The notes under the pieces: model-generated
What the model was told of the DNA's origin: nothing
Databases searched by the model: none
The model's input: the letters and a program-made list of their open reading frames with translations, nothing else
Program-made: the position numbers and the translations under genes
Shown here: piece after piece, positions 20,612 to 32,171 of the stretch
How the letters are laid out: the number at the start of each line of letters is the position of its first letter
How positions within the stretch are numbered: position 1 is the first letter of the stretch
Assembly (NCBI RefSeq): GCF_963678635.1
Contig: NC_087064.1
Location: 36,961,716 to 37,025,715, forward strand
Reading direction: 5' to 3'
Source of the DNA: Symsagittifera roscoffensis
Taxonomy: Eukaryota > Xenacoelomorpha > Acoela > Convolutidae
DNA length: 64,000 nt

Positions 20612-20928
20612 ATTCGATCTAGTAAGAGTTTTGTAAACTGAGCGACAAATTACTTGAAACTGGAAAAAATCCATGCACAAGAACTTTACGAACAGGAAGC
20701 CACGCTTCATTTTTTTGAGCCGAAACAATCCGAGTTTTAACCAATTGAACCCCTGAAACAGCAGATGCTTTCTGAATTCGATGAAAAATTAAACTACAAA
20801 CAGCTATAGAAGTCGCAAGGATTATCTCAAACGTCTGCATAAGTTGATGAAGCGTACTACAAAACGTTAGCATGAGGTAGATTCTCAGCTTAAATTTTTT
20901 TTGCACATTTTTGTCCGCACAATTGAAT
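20612..20928. repeat. Block R copy, truncated
   Basis: Matches 26294-26763 from cgatctagtaagag up to tgtccgcacaatt, then is cut and joined to gaatttgaaaggggggaaac, a string from the PLE1 3' flank (compare 14465 and 27420). The minus frame seen in the other R copies (KNEAWLPVRKVLVHGFFPV) is intact here within 20619-21017, but its N-terminal part is foreign. Confidence 0.75.
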
Positions 20929-21194
20929 TTGAAAGGGGGGAAACTGGAAAAGAGCCAATTAATGAGAATCATGTCTAAAAAGGCTCTAAAACTTTTTAAC
21001 CAATCAAATTTAAACAACTGTAATTACATAATACAATTACGTAATCATGAAAAACATTTTCCTGCAAAATTCTGAGATTTTTTAGTTTTTTGTTCTTTCA
21101 TGGTTATAAAATTTCGATTTGGGAATATTTTTGATTCTGACATGTCAGTTTTTATAACTTTTAGCCATGTTATACATAGACTATAATTTTAGTG

Positions 21195-22382
21195 TTAATT
21201 CCCGGCTCCGAATTCATCGCGTGTGTTGATCTTCGGCCTCTCCCTCCAAATATGCAAAGCCTCTAGTGTCAGTAGCTTATGGGTGCTGGCTGCTTGGTCT
21301 ATAATCTCTGACTTCAGCTCAGCAGTACTGCCTACCTCCTTATTACATTCTAACAAGTGTTGCCCTACTGGGGAGTCCCCTTTGCGGTGTTCATCGACCC
21401 TCGTGGCTAAATGTCGGACTGTCTGGTCGACATAGGTGGCGTTACATCCACTACATGTAAGCTTGTGCACCACTTTGGATCTGAGTTTACGAGCAAAAGA
21501 AGTTTTGAGGGATGGCAAGCATGTTTTCAATTTTCTTGATGTAAAAATTGTTTGTGCCCCGGATATTAGCCGAACCTTTGCAGCTAACAGTTGAGATGGA
21601 TTGCCTCGATATTGCATTGTAAAAATGGGTGGTGAGTCTTTCAACCATTTATTATTTCTCGGTTCTGATGCCTTCACCTCTAAATAATTCATTCCCTCAA
21701 TGATCTTGTTAAGAGTTTCAAACACTACCCTGTCAGACCAAGTTTTCGGGTTTTGATTTTCAATCCAATGCTTCCGATTTTTTTGCAATGCCTGGTCAAA
21801 ATCTTCCCATGTTGAGGTACTTCTGAAAACCCTATGAACCGTCCCTTCAATAACGTTTCTTTTGTACTGCAAAGGTGTGCAGCCTCTGAAATTTAGAATG
21901 GTGCCGGTATCAGTGGGTTTTTGGTACCAACCACATTTGACCTTTTTTGCTGAATCCACGTTGACATTTAAGTCCAAAAAGGCCAAATTACCGTTACTAT
22001 CAAGTTCTTCTATTGTGAACTGCAAGTTTGGATGCAACTTTTTGGCAGCCTCAAGAACTACCCCAGGATCGCCCTCGACCGTTCTAACTATGTCTTCCAC
22101 ATATCTTAGAAAAACTTTAACACCATTCACAGTCCGATCTGCTTCCTGTTGTTTTTTGCAAGTCATGCAATACTATATTGTTTAAGCGATGTCTCCGTAT
22201 TCGGATTCCGATATGTTACCACACCCTAAGTGGTACCAATTCGAACAAATTTTGCATTCTACCCCTTTTGTCCAATATGTCACCTTTTTCTGACATCTAG
22301 GGCACACTTCCTTGTTACCCTCACTTAGCACAGTCAATTTTAGTACTTCTTTCTTTAATGCAGGTTCGTATTCTTCGACCAT
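21195..22382 (-). pseudogene. PLE1 copy B: PHD finger, RT motif C, linker, GIY-YIG
   Basis: This is the longest uninterrupted PLE1 reading: the minus frame 22166-21195 (323 codons) runs from MTCKKQQEADRTVNG through the RT motif C, the linker (KPTDTGTILNFRGC, VHRVFRSTSTWEDF) and the GIY-YIG domain (VVHKLTCSGCNATYVDQT, LATRVDEH, LTLEALHIW). Upstream in the same frame is the PHD finger (22382-22182), separated by two in-frame stops where copy A has Glu and Trp. The RT box reads RYVEDI, so one of the two catalytic aspartates is Glu. The frame ends slightly early (FGAGN) through a one-base loss near 21210. The copy shows that PHD and RT motif C are normally contiguous. Confidence 0.85.
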
Positions 22383-22783
22383 GTTTCGTTGCCTTGAAAT
22401 TGACCTGACTAACTGCCCTATTTAACAGTCTTTTCTTGGTTTTGCTAGTATTGACGTGGTTCATCTTGCTCATGCGGCCTTCTAAGTAGTACGTCTTTGA
22501 CTTTTCCCATGACATTTTTGTATACAAACTCATCCATAAAAAAGGAGTTTTGATTGTTCTTAATTTGAATACTCTCCGAGATTCTTCGCGCTTCTAGTGA
22601 GGTTGGTTTCGATATGTGCAATCTCATTTTTAACAAAATTTCGATAGATTCTTTTTCAGCTCATAAATGAGCTACCAAGAAATGAGAAAACCGGTCGTTT
22701 TGGATTAGTTATAATGCATCTTCGCTAACCCACAAAAACTGACGGGCCACGTCCCCAGTGGACCTCGACCCTGTATACAAACA

Positions 22784-22984
22784 TTAATTTATTTCGTCTT
22801 TTTTCCACATAGCCGACAGTTCCTTATAAGCACCGATTTCTATCTTCTTAACAATCAGATCAATTGTTTTTTTGAAGAGTTCATAGATATTCTTCTTCAT
22901 TACACAAAAATTAACGCCCTTGCCATATGCTATCGCAACCAATCTATTTCTCTTTAGATACTTTCGAAATTTTTTAATGCTCAT
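22784..22984 (-). pseudogene. PLE1 copy B: RT N-terminal segment
   Basis: The minus frame MSIKKFRKYLKRNRLVAIAY and GKGVNFCVMKKNIYELF is the counterpart of 17088-17330. As in copy A, it is separated from the PHD frame by about 400 bases with stops. This indicates either an intron-like gap, a deleted RT palm, or decay; the sequence between does not show RT motifs A or B. Confidence 0.6.
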
Positions 22985-23049
22985 GTCGGATGGTGCTTGT
23001 TTAATCTTTTTTGCATACGTTTCTGCTACTGAATCTATATCACACAGAA

Positions 23050-23935
23050 ACCCGTTTTATTTCAAATTAATTTTGAGATCCGAAAGAAAGATGTCAATAT
23101 CGGCAAGAAAATGAGTGTCCTTGAATACATCCCTAACCGGGTGTTTTGGCCCCTATGGCAGCCCCTGTTTAATGTCATTTAGGAATGCAATGCCATCAGG
23201 AGCTTTAACCGATCCCTCACCTTGTTTCCTGGAAGTCGATCTTGCCTTTTAGATAATTTCTTTAGTTTGTTTTGATGGTTCTCCTGAGCTGTTGTTTTCG
23301 ATTGCTTGTCCCCAATGACTTAGGTGTTTCACTAGCGAAGTCCAAAATTTCTCATCTACTCCGCTCTGTAGTACCCTTCCCGGCTTTTCCAATTTCTCTT
23401 TTCGTTTTTCCTTGCCTTTTTAATCTCGAGTCTTCAAAGACTTGCCTGAAAACTGCAGATCGCTTATTGTTTGCAATTTATTTTGCGTTTGCGCAAAGCT
23501 TCGACAATAATGCTGGCAGGTTGTCTTGGTGCTGGAAAACAATCCGGAAAGATTTAGCTCCAGTTGAATGTCGTGGTGTATTGCCTGATTCTCGGTCACC
23601 AGCTCCAGCTCCTTTCTTTTTTTCTTTACTGGTATCAGAATCCTCGCATTAGAAATGAAAAAGAGACTCGTTTTGATCAACGTGATCCCATTCAGGGGTA
23701 TCGTTTCTCTGACAAAATACCATTGCACAGATATTTTTTAATTTGATTTGGATATCATTCAATTCTTTTACAATGTAAGCCCAAAAATTAATAGTGCGGT
23801 GGGTGTTGTCAAGAACATTGGAGACCTCGTACCACTTGATACATTTGAGATAGAAGTGCCCTGCGTAGTAGAAATTGGAAATTTTTCTGTGAGTCCTACG
23901 TTTTCAGGTTTAAGAAGCGTCTCAGAATAACTAAC
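23050..23935 (-). pseudogene. PLE1 copy B: 5' region
   Basis: Counterpart of 17331-18240 with a few percent divergence. The minus frame 23728-23420 (102 codons, with a charged KKKRKELELVTENQ segment) is one base different from copy A, where the frame is broken. No domain is recognised. Confidence 0.35.
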
Positions 23936-24417
23936 AATGTGGGCAGAAGTTGATACATCTTGATCAAATTAAGCATCAAATTTAAGAAACAAACCAAAAA
24001 TTTTAAAACTTCGCAGAAAATTTGGGCTAACTTTAATGAATGGTTAAAGAATAGTTACGAAAACTTAATACAGAAACTTAGTCATATACGTTGAAATTCT
24101 CAAATTATTCAGCATATGTCATGAATCAGAGAGAAACTATTTGGCGTCGGCGCAACAAAAAAGCAAAGAATAAGAAAAAAAAACATTTTGTTTAATCCAT
24201 CTGAGAGGCAGCATTTCATAAAACTTTTAACTAAATTTCTCCTTCATGAATTTAAAAATTTAAATCTTTTGTTAGTAATGCTATCGTTAACCCTGGGGTT
24301 TCCTCCTGAATTTCAAAAAAAATCTACAATGTAAAGTTAAAAACTTTCAATTCTGGCAATCAGCATGGCATCGTTCTAGTGTAATGATCTCTTTATAGTC
24401 AAACTGATGGTCTAGCA

Positions 24418-24624
24418 ATGAGCGCATTCCTCGCGGTAATTCGCGCACATCAATGGCTGAAGAGGTTCAATTTTGGTTTGAAACAGCAAAAACCGGTGGG
24501 GGAGGAGGCAGAACCAACGGATGATATGATTGTTTGTACCACAGCTGCAGCAGCAAAGCAGCATATGGAATGTAGGAGATTGAATGGAAGAGATGCCGTC
24601 TCAAATATGGAAAAGTTCTGCTGA
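24418..24624 (+). other. Small plus-strand frame in unit 2, unidentified
   Basis: Counterpart of 18736-18942 (68 codons). Differences are few: EPTDD for ETTDD, VCTTAAAAK for VCATVAAAK, and RRLNG for RRMNG. Function unknown. Confidence 0.33.
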
Positions 24625-25192
24625 GGTTTACGCATCTTTAACCGAGATGTTTTGGTAGATCGGAAGGTAGTGCCGCGTAAAGATCAAAGAGTATATTGCA
24701 CCACATGTTGAACTTTCCACAGGTATGCGGCAAGTACTTTGAAAGATGAGCAAACTCGATTTTTTGATGCCGCTAACTTTCTGCATCTACAATTCACTCT
24801 TAAAGAAACTAATCCAGGCAAAAAATTGCGGTTCCATATATAAATACAAACCTAAAGCAAGGTAGGAGGGAATCCAGCGCTTGGTATTGAACATCATCGT
24901 ATGCTGAAATTATATTGATTTAGAGGAGCTGCGACCCAACTCAGTACACGTGTCATCTGTGGCACTGTTCAAATAGTGTTAAAGAGTTCGCCTAGTTGAC
25001 AAAGGTTTGATAAAGTTATGAGAACTACGAGGATGCAACGGCTGACAAGTTAGGTTAGTACCCTGAGAGTTGGTTCAAAAAGTGGTTCACAGAAATGTTG
25101 AGGTTATGAGCGAGCTCCTGAAAAGTCTTAGGAGTGTTTCAACTCAATCACAAAAACTTGTGAAGCTCCAGTATTGATAATTCAAGAATGAG

Positions 25193-25598
25193 GTGACCAA
25201 AGTTAAATTTTTGCAAGCAGTTTACAATTTTTTTTACCGATTTTCAAGTAGTTTCCTCCTTAGGGAGTTCAAAAAATGCTTCCGATTGCTGAAGACACCT
25301 TTTTTAACGTCAAGCCCAGAAGGGTTGTTCACAAACTGGCCTGTAACGGATGTACTTCCCTCTATAACGGACATATCGTTCGTCATTTCACCACTGAAAC
25401 TCAGAAACATGAGAAATTAGACTCACTGGTAGACCTCGACCTTCAACAAAGAGAGAAACAATGTTAGTGGAAAGCTATAGTTAGGTGTAGAGCAACTAAA
25501 AGATATTATTCACACTAGAGGCAAAACATTTTAAGAAAGAGAAGCCAATATGCATCATGAACACGCACGATGAGCTTAGACGAAAGGTGTTTACCTGA
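25193..25598 (+). pseudogene. PLE2 copy 2: GIY-YIG remnant
   Basis: Same blocks as 19511-19918. The frame 25276-25467 reads RRVVHKLACNGCTSLYNGH and ends EKQC; the following frame contains the LEAKHFKKEKP and NTHDELRRKVFT equivalents before TGA at 25596. A one-base difference splits the N-terminal LLREFKK part (frame 25193-25420) from the rest. Confidence 0.66.
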
Positions 25599-25889
25599 CA
25601 TTTTAGTCACAAAAGTTATTTAATTGAATTTAGAGGTAAAATGTTGTTGGCCTATTTTTTAACATCATAGTTTAGAAACAAAATTAATGTGAATTTTTGG
25701 AAGCAGTATTTGAAGAAAGATATTTTATTTTCATTGTGATTAGTTTATTAGAAAAATCGCGACAATTCATCTAGTTTCGAAAACGTCTCAATTTAGTTTT
25801 TTTTTCAAAACTTCCTTAAATGACAAAAGCTTGGCGCAGTATTTGCATTTTTCTATGAAAAAAATTTAATTTCTTAATTAAAAAAAACA

Positions 25890-26282
25890 ATTTGACAGCA
25901 AAATGGCTTGTGCTAAACCAGCCTAATTTTTGTAACAATGCTTTGAAAACTTTTCATATGTTATCTGACTACCATGGTTCGCTTGTATGGAGATTGCACA
26001 GAACGGCATCATAAAAACATGTACCCCACTTTACCATCTACCGCAGGACAACCTTCTAACAAACCCTCCAATCTACACACAACATACCAAGATGTAATCT
26101 CTGAGTTTTAGTTTTTTTTTTCAACTAAACATCAAAGTTTTTTTTATAAAACCCTAACATATTACTCCTGCATGTTTTGTTCTTGTTTTCAGGAGTTAAC
26201 ATGCTGAAGTACAGATAGTCGTGATTGAAACTTGATATAGGATCGTCATTAAGCAAGTACTGCAGCCCTAAAATGTCTGAGC
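25890..26282. repeat. Block S copy in unit 2
   Basis: Counterpart of 20204-20602 (ctccaatctacacacaacat from 26066). It is followed directly by block R. Confidence 0.78.
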
Positions 26283-26293
26283 CGCAGTCCATT

Positions 26294-26763
26294 CGATCTA
26301 GCAAGAGTTTTGTAAACTGAGCGACAAATTACCTGAAACGTGAAAAAATCCATGCAAAAGAACTTTACGAACAGGAAGCCACGCTTCATTTTTTTGAGAC
26401 GAAACAATCCGAACTTTAACCAATTGAACCCCTGAAAAAGCAGATGCTTTCCGAATTCGATGAAAAATTAAACTACAAACAGCTATAGAAGTCGCAAGGA
26501 TTATCTCAAACGTCTGCATAAGTTGTGAATCGTACTACAAAACGTTAGCATGAGGTAGATTCTCAGCTTAAATTTTTTTGCATATTTTTGTCCGCACAAT
26601 TGCATTCTATGTGAGGAACCTTCAACTGACTCGAAGTTACGATATACCAGGTCTGAATGTAGACACAAAAAATCGAATTGATGCCAAAATGTCTCTAAAG
26701 GTGGTGGTGGCCAACCAACTGCCTTCGTTCTCGTCTTCGCCATCTGGCTCATTGAAAGAACAA
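26294..26763. repeat. Block R copy, full length
   Basis: Extends from cgatctagcaagag to ggctcattgaaagaacaa, matching 12751-13222 over its whole length. The minus frames are broken once (26519 and 26752 starts), because a base is missing near 26525 relative to the other copies. The upstream minus frame starts MSQMAKTRTKAVGWPPPP. Confidence 0.75.
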
Positions 26764-26775
26764 CAAATATATCAA

Positions 26776-27111
26776 AGCATGCTGATCAAAAATGATTTTA
26801 AGCTGTCATAGCTAAGTACAGCAAAACGTTCTAGTTTTTTCGCGGAACATTTACGCTGAAATTTCTGCAAACTCACTCTGCAATCTCAGTACTTCCTTGA
26901 TGCCAACAACACGATTGATATACATTTTTCCACAGAATGAACTGGCTCGCCAATAATGGCGGCACCCTGAACTACGGAAGTATCCATTTCATTCAACTTT
27001 GAAGAACTTTTTTTAGTGGAGAATTTTGCAAATAAGCTTTGAGACCCATCCTCTATAGCTTCGATGAGCGTTTAACGCTGATGATGGTCCTCGAAATCTG
27101 ATGAATTGGAA
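26776..27111. repeat. Block T copy
   Basis: Shares ordered strings with 36070-36480: aaagcatg.tgatcaa, acgctgaaattt, ctgaactacggaag, gatgagcgt / gacgagcgtg, and ctgatgatggtcct. The two are clearly diverged, unlike the PLE units. It ends at the start of unit 3. The string CTGATGATGGTCC is reminiscent of a hammerhead box but the downstream stem is not convincing here. Confidence 0.6.
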
Positions 27112-27509
27112 GCGCAGATCTCACTTTGTTAAGACCAGGATGTTTAGGAATCCGTAATTAAGATTAGCATGTAACATACGTACAGCGATCGGACCAAGTT
27201 CCTTCCGTACGGCTTGCTTGATGCAAATAAAAGGCTCTTTTCCAGTTTCCCTCCCCCTTTTCAGAATACCGAGTTTTATGTTTATTTTATGTATTATGAC
27301 GGCTAAATTCGTGATGTTATGCTGTAAAGTATGAAAAAAAAAATCTGTTCACAGTCGTCGATTTGTTCACCACGCCAAATTTCATTGCATTATGATAACG
27401 TTAAACAAGCTTTTGAAAATTGAATTTGAAAGGGGGGAAGCTGGAAAAGAGCCAAATAATACTGCTTCTTACACTTTTTCTTACACTTCTTACATTTTTT
27501 TCGAGTAGC

Positions 27510-27833
27510 TCATGAACCAGATGAATGGCAGCTGGAACAGTTTTGTTTGGCTGTCTTGTACAGTTTCAGCCCTAGCAGAGTTTGCTGAGACTGCCAAATG
27601 TACTCAGCCAACATCATTGAGCGACTTGATGTGGATTCATTGAAACGGCAATAAGCTTTCTGCTGCGATGTTTGACACGGACTTAAGTTCTTTCTTGTTT
27701 GTTTTTCGTGACACCAGTTCAAACCGTGATCACATTCTACACCTTTTGACATGTACTTGACCTTTTTATTTCGCTCGGAACTGGTTTTGTAAGCATTCTT
27801 TTCCGGCACAAGCACTTCAGCAAAACCCTTCAT
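27510..27833 (-). pseudogene. Decayed PHD-like finger in unit 3
   Basis: Counterpart of 14535-14879: the minus frame reads TSSERNKKVKYMSKGVEC and then DHGLNWCHEK. Further zinc ligands are lost compared with unit 1 (the first Cys is now Ser). It is clearly non-functional. Confidence 0.52.
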
Positions 27834-27924
27834 CAGTTCAATTCGCTAAAACCACGGCAAGAGATTCCTCTACAGCTAAACTTTTTTGTTTTTTGTGAAC
27901 GTACCATGTTTCTAAGAAATTTAA

Positions 27925-27975
27925 ATTGTTAATTCAAACGTTTTCGCACGTTTTGTGCATCATCACAATTAAAAT
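27925..27975 (-). ncRNA. Hammerhead-like core, degenerate copy in unit 3
   Basis: Same architecture as 14950-15016 but weakened. The first box reads GTGATGA (27966-27960), the stem GCAC/GTGC (27958-27946) has a five-base loop, and GAAA (27945-27942) and AACGTT are kept. Loss of the first conserved C would be expected to inactivate a hammerhead. Confidence 0.3.
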
Positions 27976-28155
27976 TTTTTACAATATTTACAAAACGATC
28001 AAAGATCTGAAAAATGAGAATCATGTCTAAAAAGGCTCTAAAACTTTTTAACCAATCAAGTTTAAACAACTGTAATTACATAAAATAATTACGTAATCAT
28101 GAATAAAATTTTCCTGTAAAATTCTGAGATTTTTTGGTTTTTTGTTCTTTCATGG

Positions 28156-28776
28156 TTATAAAATTTCGATATAGAATTTTGATTCTGACATGTCAGTTTT
28201 TATAACTTTCAACCATGTTATACATAGACTAAAATTTTTTAGTGTTAATTCCCGGCTCCTGACTTCATCGCGTGTGTTGATCTTCGGCCTCTCCCTCCAA
28301 ATATGCAAAGCCTCTAGTGTCAGTAGCTTATGGCTGTTGGCTGTTTGGTCTATAATCTCTGACTTCAGCTCAGCAGTACCGCCTACCTCCTTATTACATT
28401 CTAACAAGTGTTGCCCTACTGGGGAGTCCCCTTTGCGGTGTTCATTGACCCTCGTGGCTAAAGGTCGGACTGTCTGGTCGACATAGGTGGCGTTACATTC
28501 ACTACATGTAAGCTTGTACACCACTTTGGATCTGAGTTTACGAGCAAAAGAAGTTTTGAGGGATGACAAGCATGTTTTCAATTTTCTTGTTGTAAAAATT
28601 GTTTGTGCCCCGGATATTAGCCGAACCTTTGCAGCTAACAGTTGAGATGGATTGCCTCGATATTGCATTGTAAAAAGGGGTGGTGAGTCTTTAAACCATT
28701 TATTATTTCTCGGTTCTGATGCCTTCACCTCTAAATAATTCAGTCCCTCAATGATCTTGTTAAGAGTTTTAAACAC
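28156..28776 (-). pseudogene. PLE1 copy C: linker and GIY-YIG
   Basis: A 206-codon minus frame from FKTLNKIIEGLNYLEVKAS to the GIY-YIG domain (VVYKLTCSECNATYVDQT, LATRVNEH, VGQHLLEC, LTLEALHIW), ending with an altered tail KTDMSESKFYIEIL after a frameshift near 28235. The catalytic-type Arg and Glu and the zinc cysteines are present. Upstream the protein is broken near 28790-28900 by several frameshifts and then by a deletion of the RT motif C and PHD. Confidence 0.8.
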
Positions 28777-28957
28777 TACCCTGTCAGACCAAGTTTTCGG
28801 ATTTTAATTTTCAATCCATTGCTTCCATTTTTTTCTAATGCCTGGTCAAAATCTTCCCATGTTGAGGTACTTCTGAAAACCATATGAACCATCCCGTCAA
28901 AAACGTTCATTTTTACTGCAAAGATGCGCAGCCTCTGAAGTTTAGAATGGTGCCGGT

Positions 28958-30190
28958 GCCCCTGTCGGATGGTGCTTGTTTCATCTTTTTCGCATACGTT
29001 TCTGACACTGACTCTATATCACAAAGAAATTCCCCGTTTTATTTCAATTTTTGAGATTCGAAAGAAAGATGTCAATATCGGCAAGAAAATGAGTGTCCTT
29101 GAATACATCCCTACCCGGATATTTGGCCCCTATGGCAGCCACTGTTTAATATCATTTAGGAATGCAATGCCATCTGGAGCTTTAACCGATCCCTCACCTT
29201 GTTTCCTGGAAGTCGATCTTGCCTTTTAGATAACTTGTTTAGTTTGTTTTGATGGTTCTCCTGAGCGGTTGTTTTCGATTGTTTGTCCCCAATGACTTAG
29301 GTGTTTCACTAGCGAAGTCCAAAATTTCTCATCTACTCCGCTCTGTAGTACCTTTCCGGTCGTTTCCAAATTCTCTTTTCGTGTTTCCTTGCTTTTTTAA
29401 TCTCGAGTCTACAAAGATTTGCCTGAAAACTGCAGATCGCTTTCTCCGAATAGCTCAATTTCCGGCATCCGTAACCTGAAAAAAATTCACATATATGGAG
29501 CTATGATCCACGACTAAAATCCAATTAAATTTCTTTCTAGAGTCCCTGTTAAAATTGGGGCAAGGAAAATCACTTTGATCATTTTTTTCAGCCCAAGAAG
29601 CTTAAACATCACATGATACCAAGCAACTTAAATAACATAACTCTAAATCACCCTCGCCGTTGAAGCCTCCTCGTCAAAAACCCTAACAGTTTGCTAGTTT
29701 CTGTCTAGTAGTATTTTATTCCTCCCCTCTTTTTGTTTGCAATTTATTTTGCGTTTGAACAAAGCTTCGACAATAATGCTGGCAGGTTGTCTTGGTGCTG
29801 GAAAACAATCCGGAAAGACTTAGATCCATTTGAATGTCGTGGTGTATTGCCTGATTCTCGGTCACCAGCTCCAGCTCCTTTCTTTTTTCTTTACTGGTAT
29901 CAGAATCCTCGCATTAGAAATGAAAAAGAGACTCGATTTGATCAACGGGTTCCCAATCAAGGGTATCGTTTCTCTGACAAAATACCCTTGCACAGATTTT
30001 TTTAAGTTTGATTTGGATATCATTCCATTCTTGTACAATGTAAGCCCAAAAATTAATAGTGCGATGGGTGTTGTCAAGAATATTGGAGGTCTCGTACCAC
30101 TAGATACTTCTGAGATAAGTGCCCTGCGTAATAGAAATTAGAAGTTTTTCTGTAAGTTCTACGTTTTCGGGTTTGAGAAGCGTCCCAGAA
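28958..30190 (-). pseudogene. PLE1 copy C: 5' region, with deletion junction and insertion
   Basis: At about 28957 the sequence jumps from ggtgccggt (copy A 15996) to gcccctgtcggatggtgctt (copy A 17280), deleting the PHD, RT motif C and RT N-terminal block. At 29443-29733 about 290 bases with no counterpart in units 1 or 2 sit between gcagatcgct and tgtttgcaatttattttgcg. The insert has no coding signal, and I see no clear target duplication. Confidence 0.6.
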
Positions 30191-30700
30191 TAACTAACAA
30201 TGTGGGCAGAAATTGATGCATCTTGATCAAATTAAGCATCAAACTTAAGAAACAAATCAAAAAATTTAAAACTTCGCAGAAATTTCTGGCTAACTTTTAT
30301 GAATGGTTAAAAAATGGTTGCGAAAACTTAATACAGAAACTTAGTCATATACGTTGAAATTGATAATTTAAAAGTTCAACGCATTCTCAAATTTTTCAGC
30401 ATATCTCACGAATCAGAGAGAAACTATTTGGCGTCGGCGCAACAAAAAAGCAAAGAATAAGAAAAAAAACATTTTGTTTAATCCATCTGAGTGGCAGCAT
30501 TTCATAAAACTTTTAATTATTTTTCTCCTTCAAGAATTTATAAATTTAAATTTTTTGTTAGTAATGCTATCATTAACTCTGGGGTTTCCTGCTGAATTTC
30601 AAAAATCTACAATGTTAAGTTAAAAATTTTCAATTCTGGCAATCAGCATGGCATCGTTCTAGTGTAATGATCTCGGTATTGTCAAGCTGATGGTCTAGCA

Positions 30701-30907
30701 ATGAGCGCATTCCTCGCGGTAATTCGCGCACATCAATGGCTGAAGAGGTTCAATTTTGGTTTGAAACAGCAAAAACCGGTGGGGGAGGAGGCAGAACCAA
30801 CGGATGATATGATTGTTTGTGCCACAGTTGCAGCAGCAAAGCAGCATATGGAATGTAGGAGATTGAATGGAAGAGATGCCGTCTCAAATATGGAAAAGTT
30901 CTGCTGA
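30701..30907 (+). other. Small plus-strand frame in unit 3, unidentified
   Basis: Counterpart of 18736-18942 with two or three substitutions (EPTDD, RRLNG). Function unknown. Confidence 0.33.
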
Positions 30908-31475
30908 GGTATACGCATCTTTAACCGAGATGTTTTGGTATATCGGAAGGTAGTGCCGCGCAAAGATCAAAGAGCATATTACACCACATGTTGAACTTTC
31001 CACAGGTATGCGGCAAGTACTTTGAAAGATGAGCAAACTCGATTTTTTGATGCCGCTAACTTTCTGCATCTACAATTCACTCTTAAAGAAACTAATCCAG
31101 GCAAAAAATTGCGGTTCCATTTATAAATACAAACCTAAAGCAAGGTAGGAGGGAATCCAGCGCGTGGTATTGAACATCATCGTATGCTGAAATTATATTG
31201 ATTTAGAGGAGCTGCGACCCAACTCAGTACACGTGTCATCTGTGGCACTGTTCAAACAGTGTTAAAGAGTTCGCCTAGTTGACAAAGGTTTGATGAAATT
31301 ATGAGAACTACGAGGATGCAAAGGCTGACAAGTTAGGTTAGTACCCTGAGAATTGGTTCAAAAAATGGTCCACAGAAATGTTGAGTTTAGGAGCGATCCC
31401 CTGAAAAGTCTTAGGAGTGTTTCAACTCAATCACAAAAACTTGTGAAGCTCTAGTATTGATAATTCAAGATTGAG

Positions 31476-31879
31476 GTGACCAAAGTTAAATTTTTGCAAG
31501 CAGTTTACAATTTTTTTTACCGATTTTCAAGTAGTTTCCTCCTTAGGGAGTTCAAAAAATGCTTACGATTGCTGAAGACACCTTTTTTAACGTCAGCCCA
31601 GAAGGGTTGTTCACAAACTGGCCTGTTAGGGATGTGCTTCCTCTATAACGGACATATCGTTCGTCATTTCACCACTGAAACTCAGAAACATGAGAAATTA
31701 GACTCACTGGTAGACCTCGACCTTCAACAAAGAGAGAAACAATGTTAGTGAAAAGCTATAGATAGGTGTAGAGCAACTACAAGATATTATTCACACTAGA
31801 GGCAAAACATTTTAAGAAAGAGAAGCCAATATGCATGATGAACACGCACGTTGAGCTTAGACGAAGGGTGTTGACCTGA
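31476..31879 (+). pseudogene. PLE2 copy 3: GIY-YIG remnant
   Basis: Same blocks as 19511-19918, but two small deletions near 31595 and 31637 throw the middle out of frame (the zinc-finger segment is replaced by an out-of-frame QKGCSQTGLLG reading). The frame is regained at YNGHIVRHFTTETQKHEKL. The C-terminal LEA..HF block follows in the next frame. Confidence 0.64.
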
Positions 31880-32171
31880 CATTTTAGTCACAGAAATTAT
31901 TTAATTGAATTTAGAGGTCGAATGTTGTTGGCCTATTTTTTAACATCATAGTTTAGAAACAATATTAATGTGAATTTTTGGAAGCAGTATTTGAAGAAAG
32001 ATATTTTATTGTCATTTCGATTAGTTTATTAGAAAAATCGCGACAATTCATCTAGTTTCGAAAACGTCTCAAATTATTTTTTTTTTCAAAACTTCCTTAA
32101 ATGACAAAAGCTTGACGCAGTATTTGCATTTTTCCTAAGAAAAAATTTTTAATTTCTTATTTAAAAAAAAA

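Larger units (their letters stand above)
20937..26282. repeat. Composite PLE unit 2
   Basis: Second young copy of the composite segment. Its left end is truncated within the PLE1 3' flank, so the hammerhead-like motif and the decayed PHD frame are absent. Otherwise it holds PLE1 (21195-23935), the small frame at 24418, PLE2 (25193-25598) and block S (25890-26282) in the same order and spacing as unit 1. It lacks the 204-bp insertion of copy A. Confidence 0.85.
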
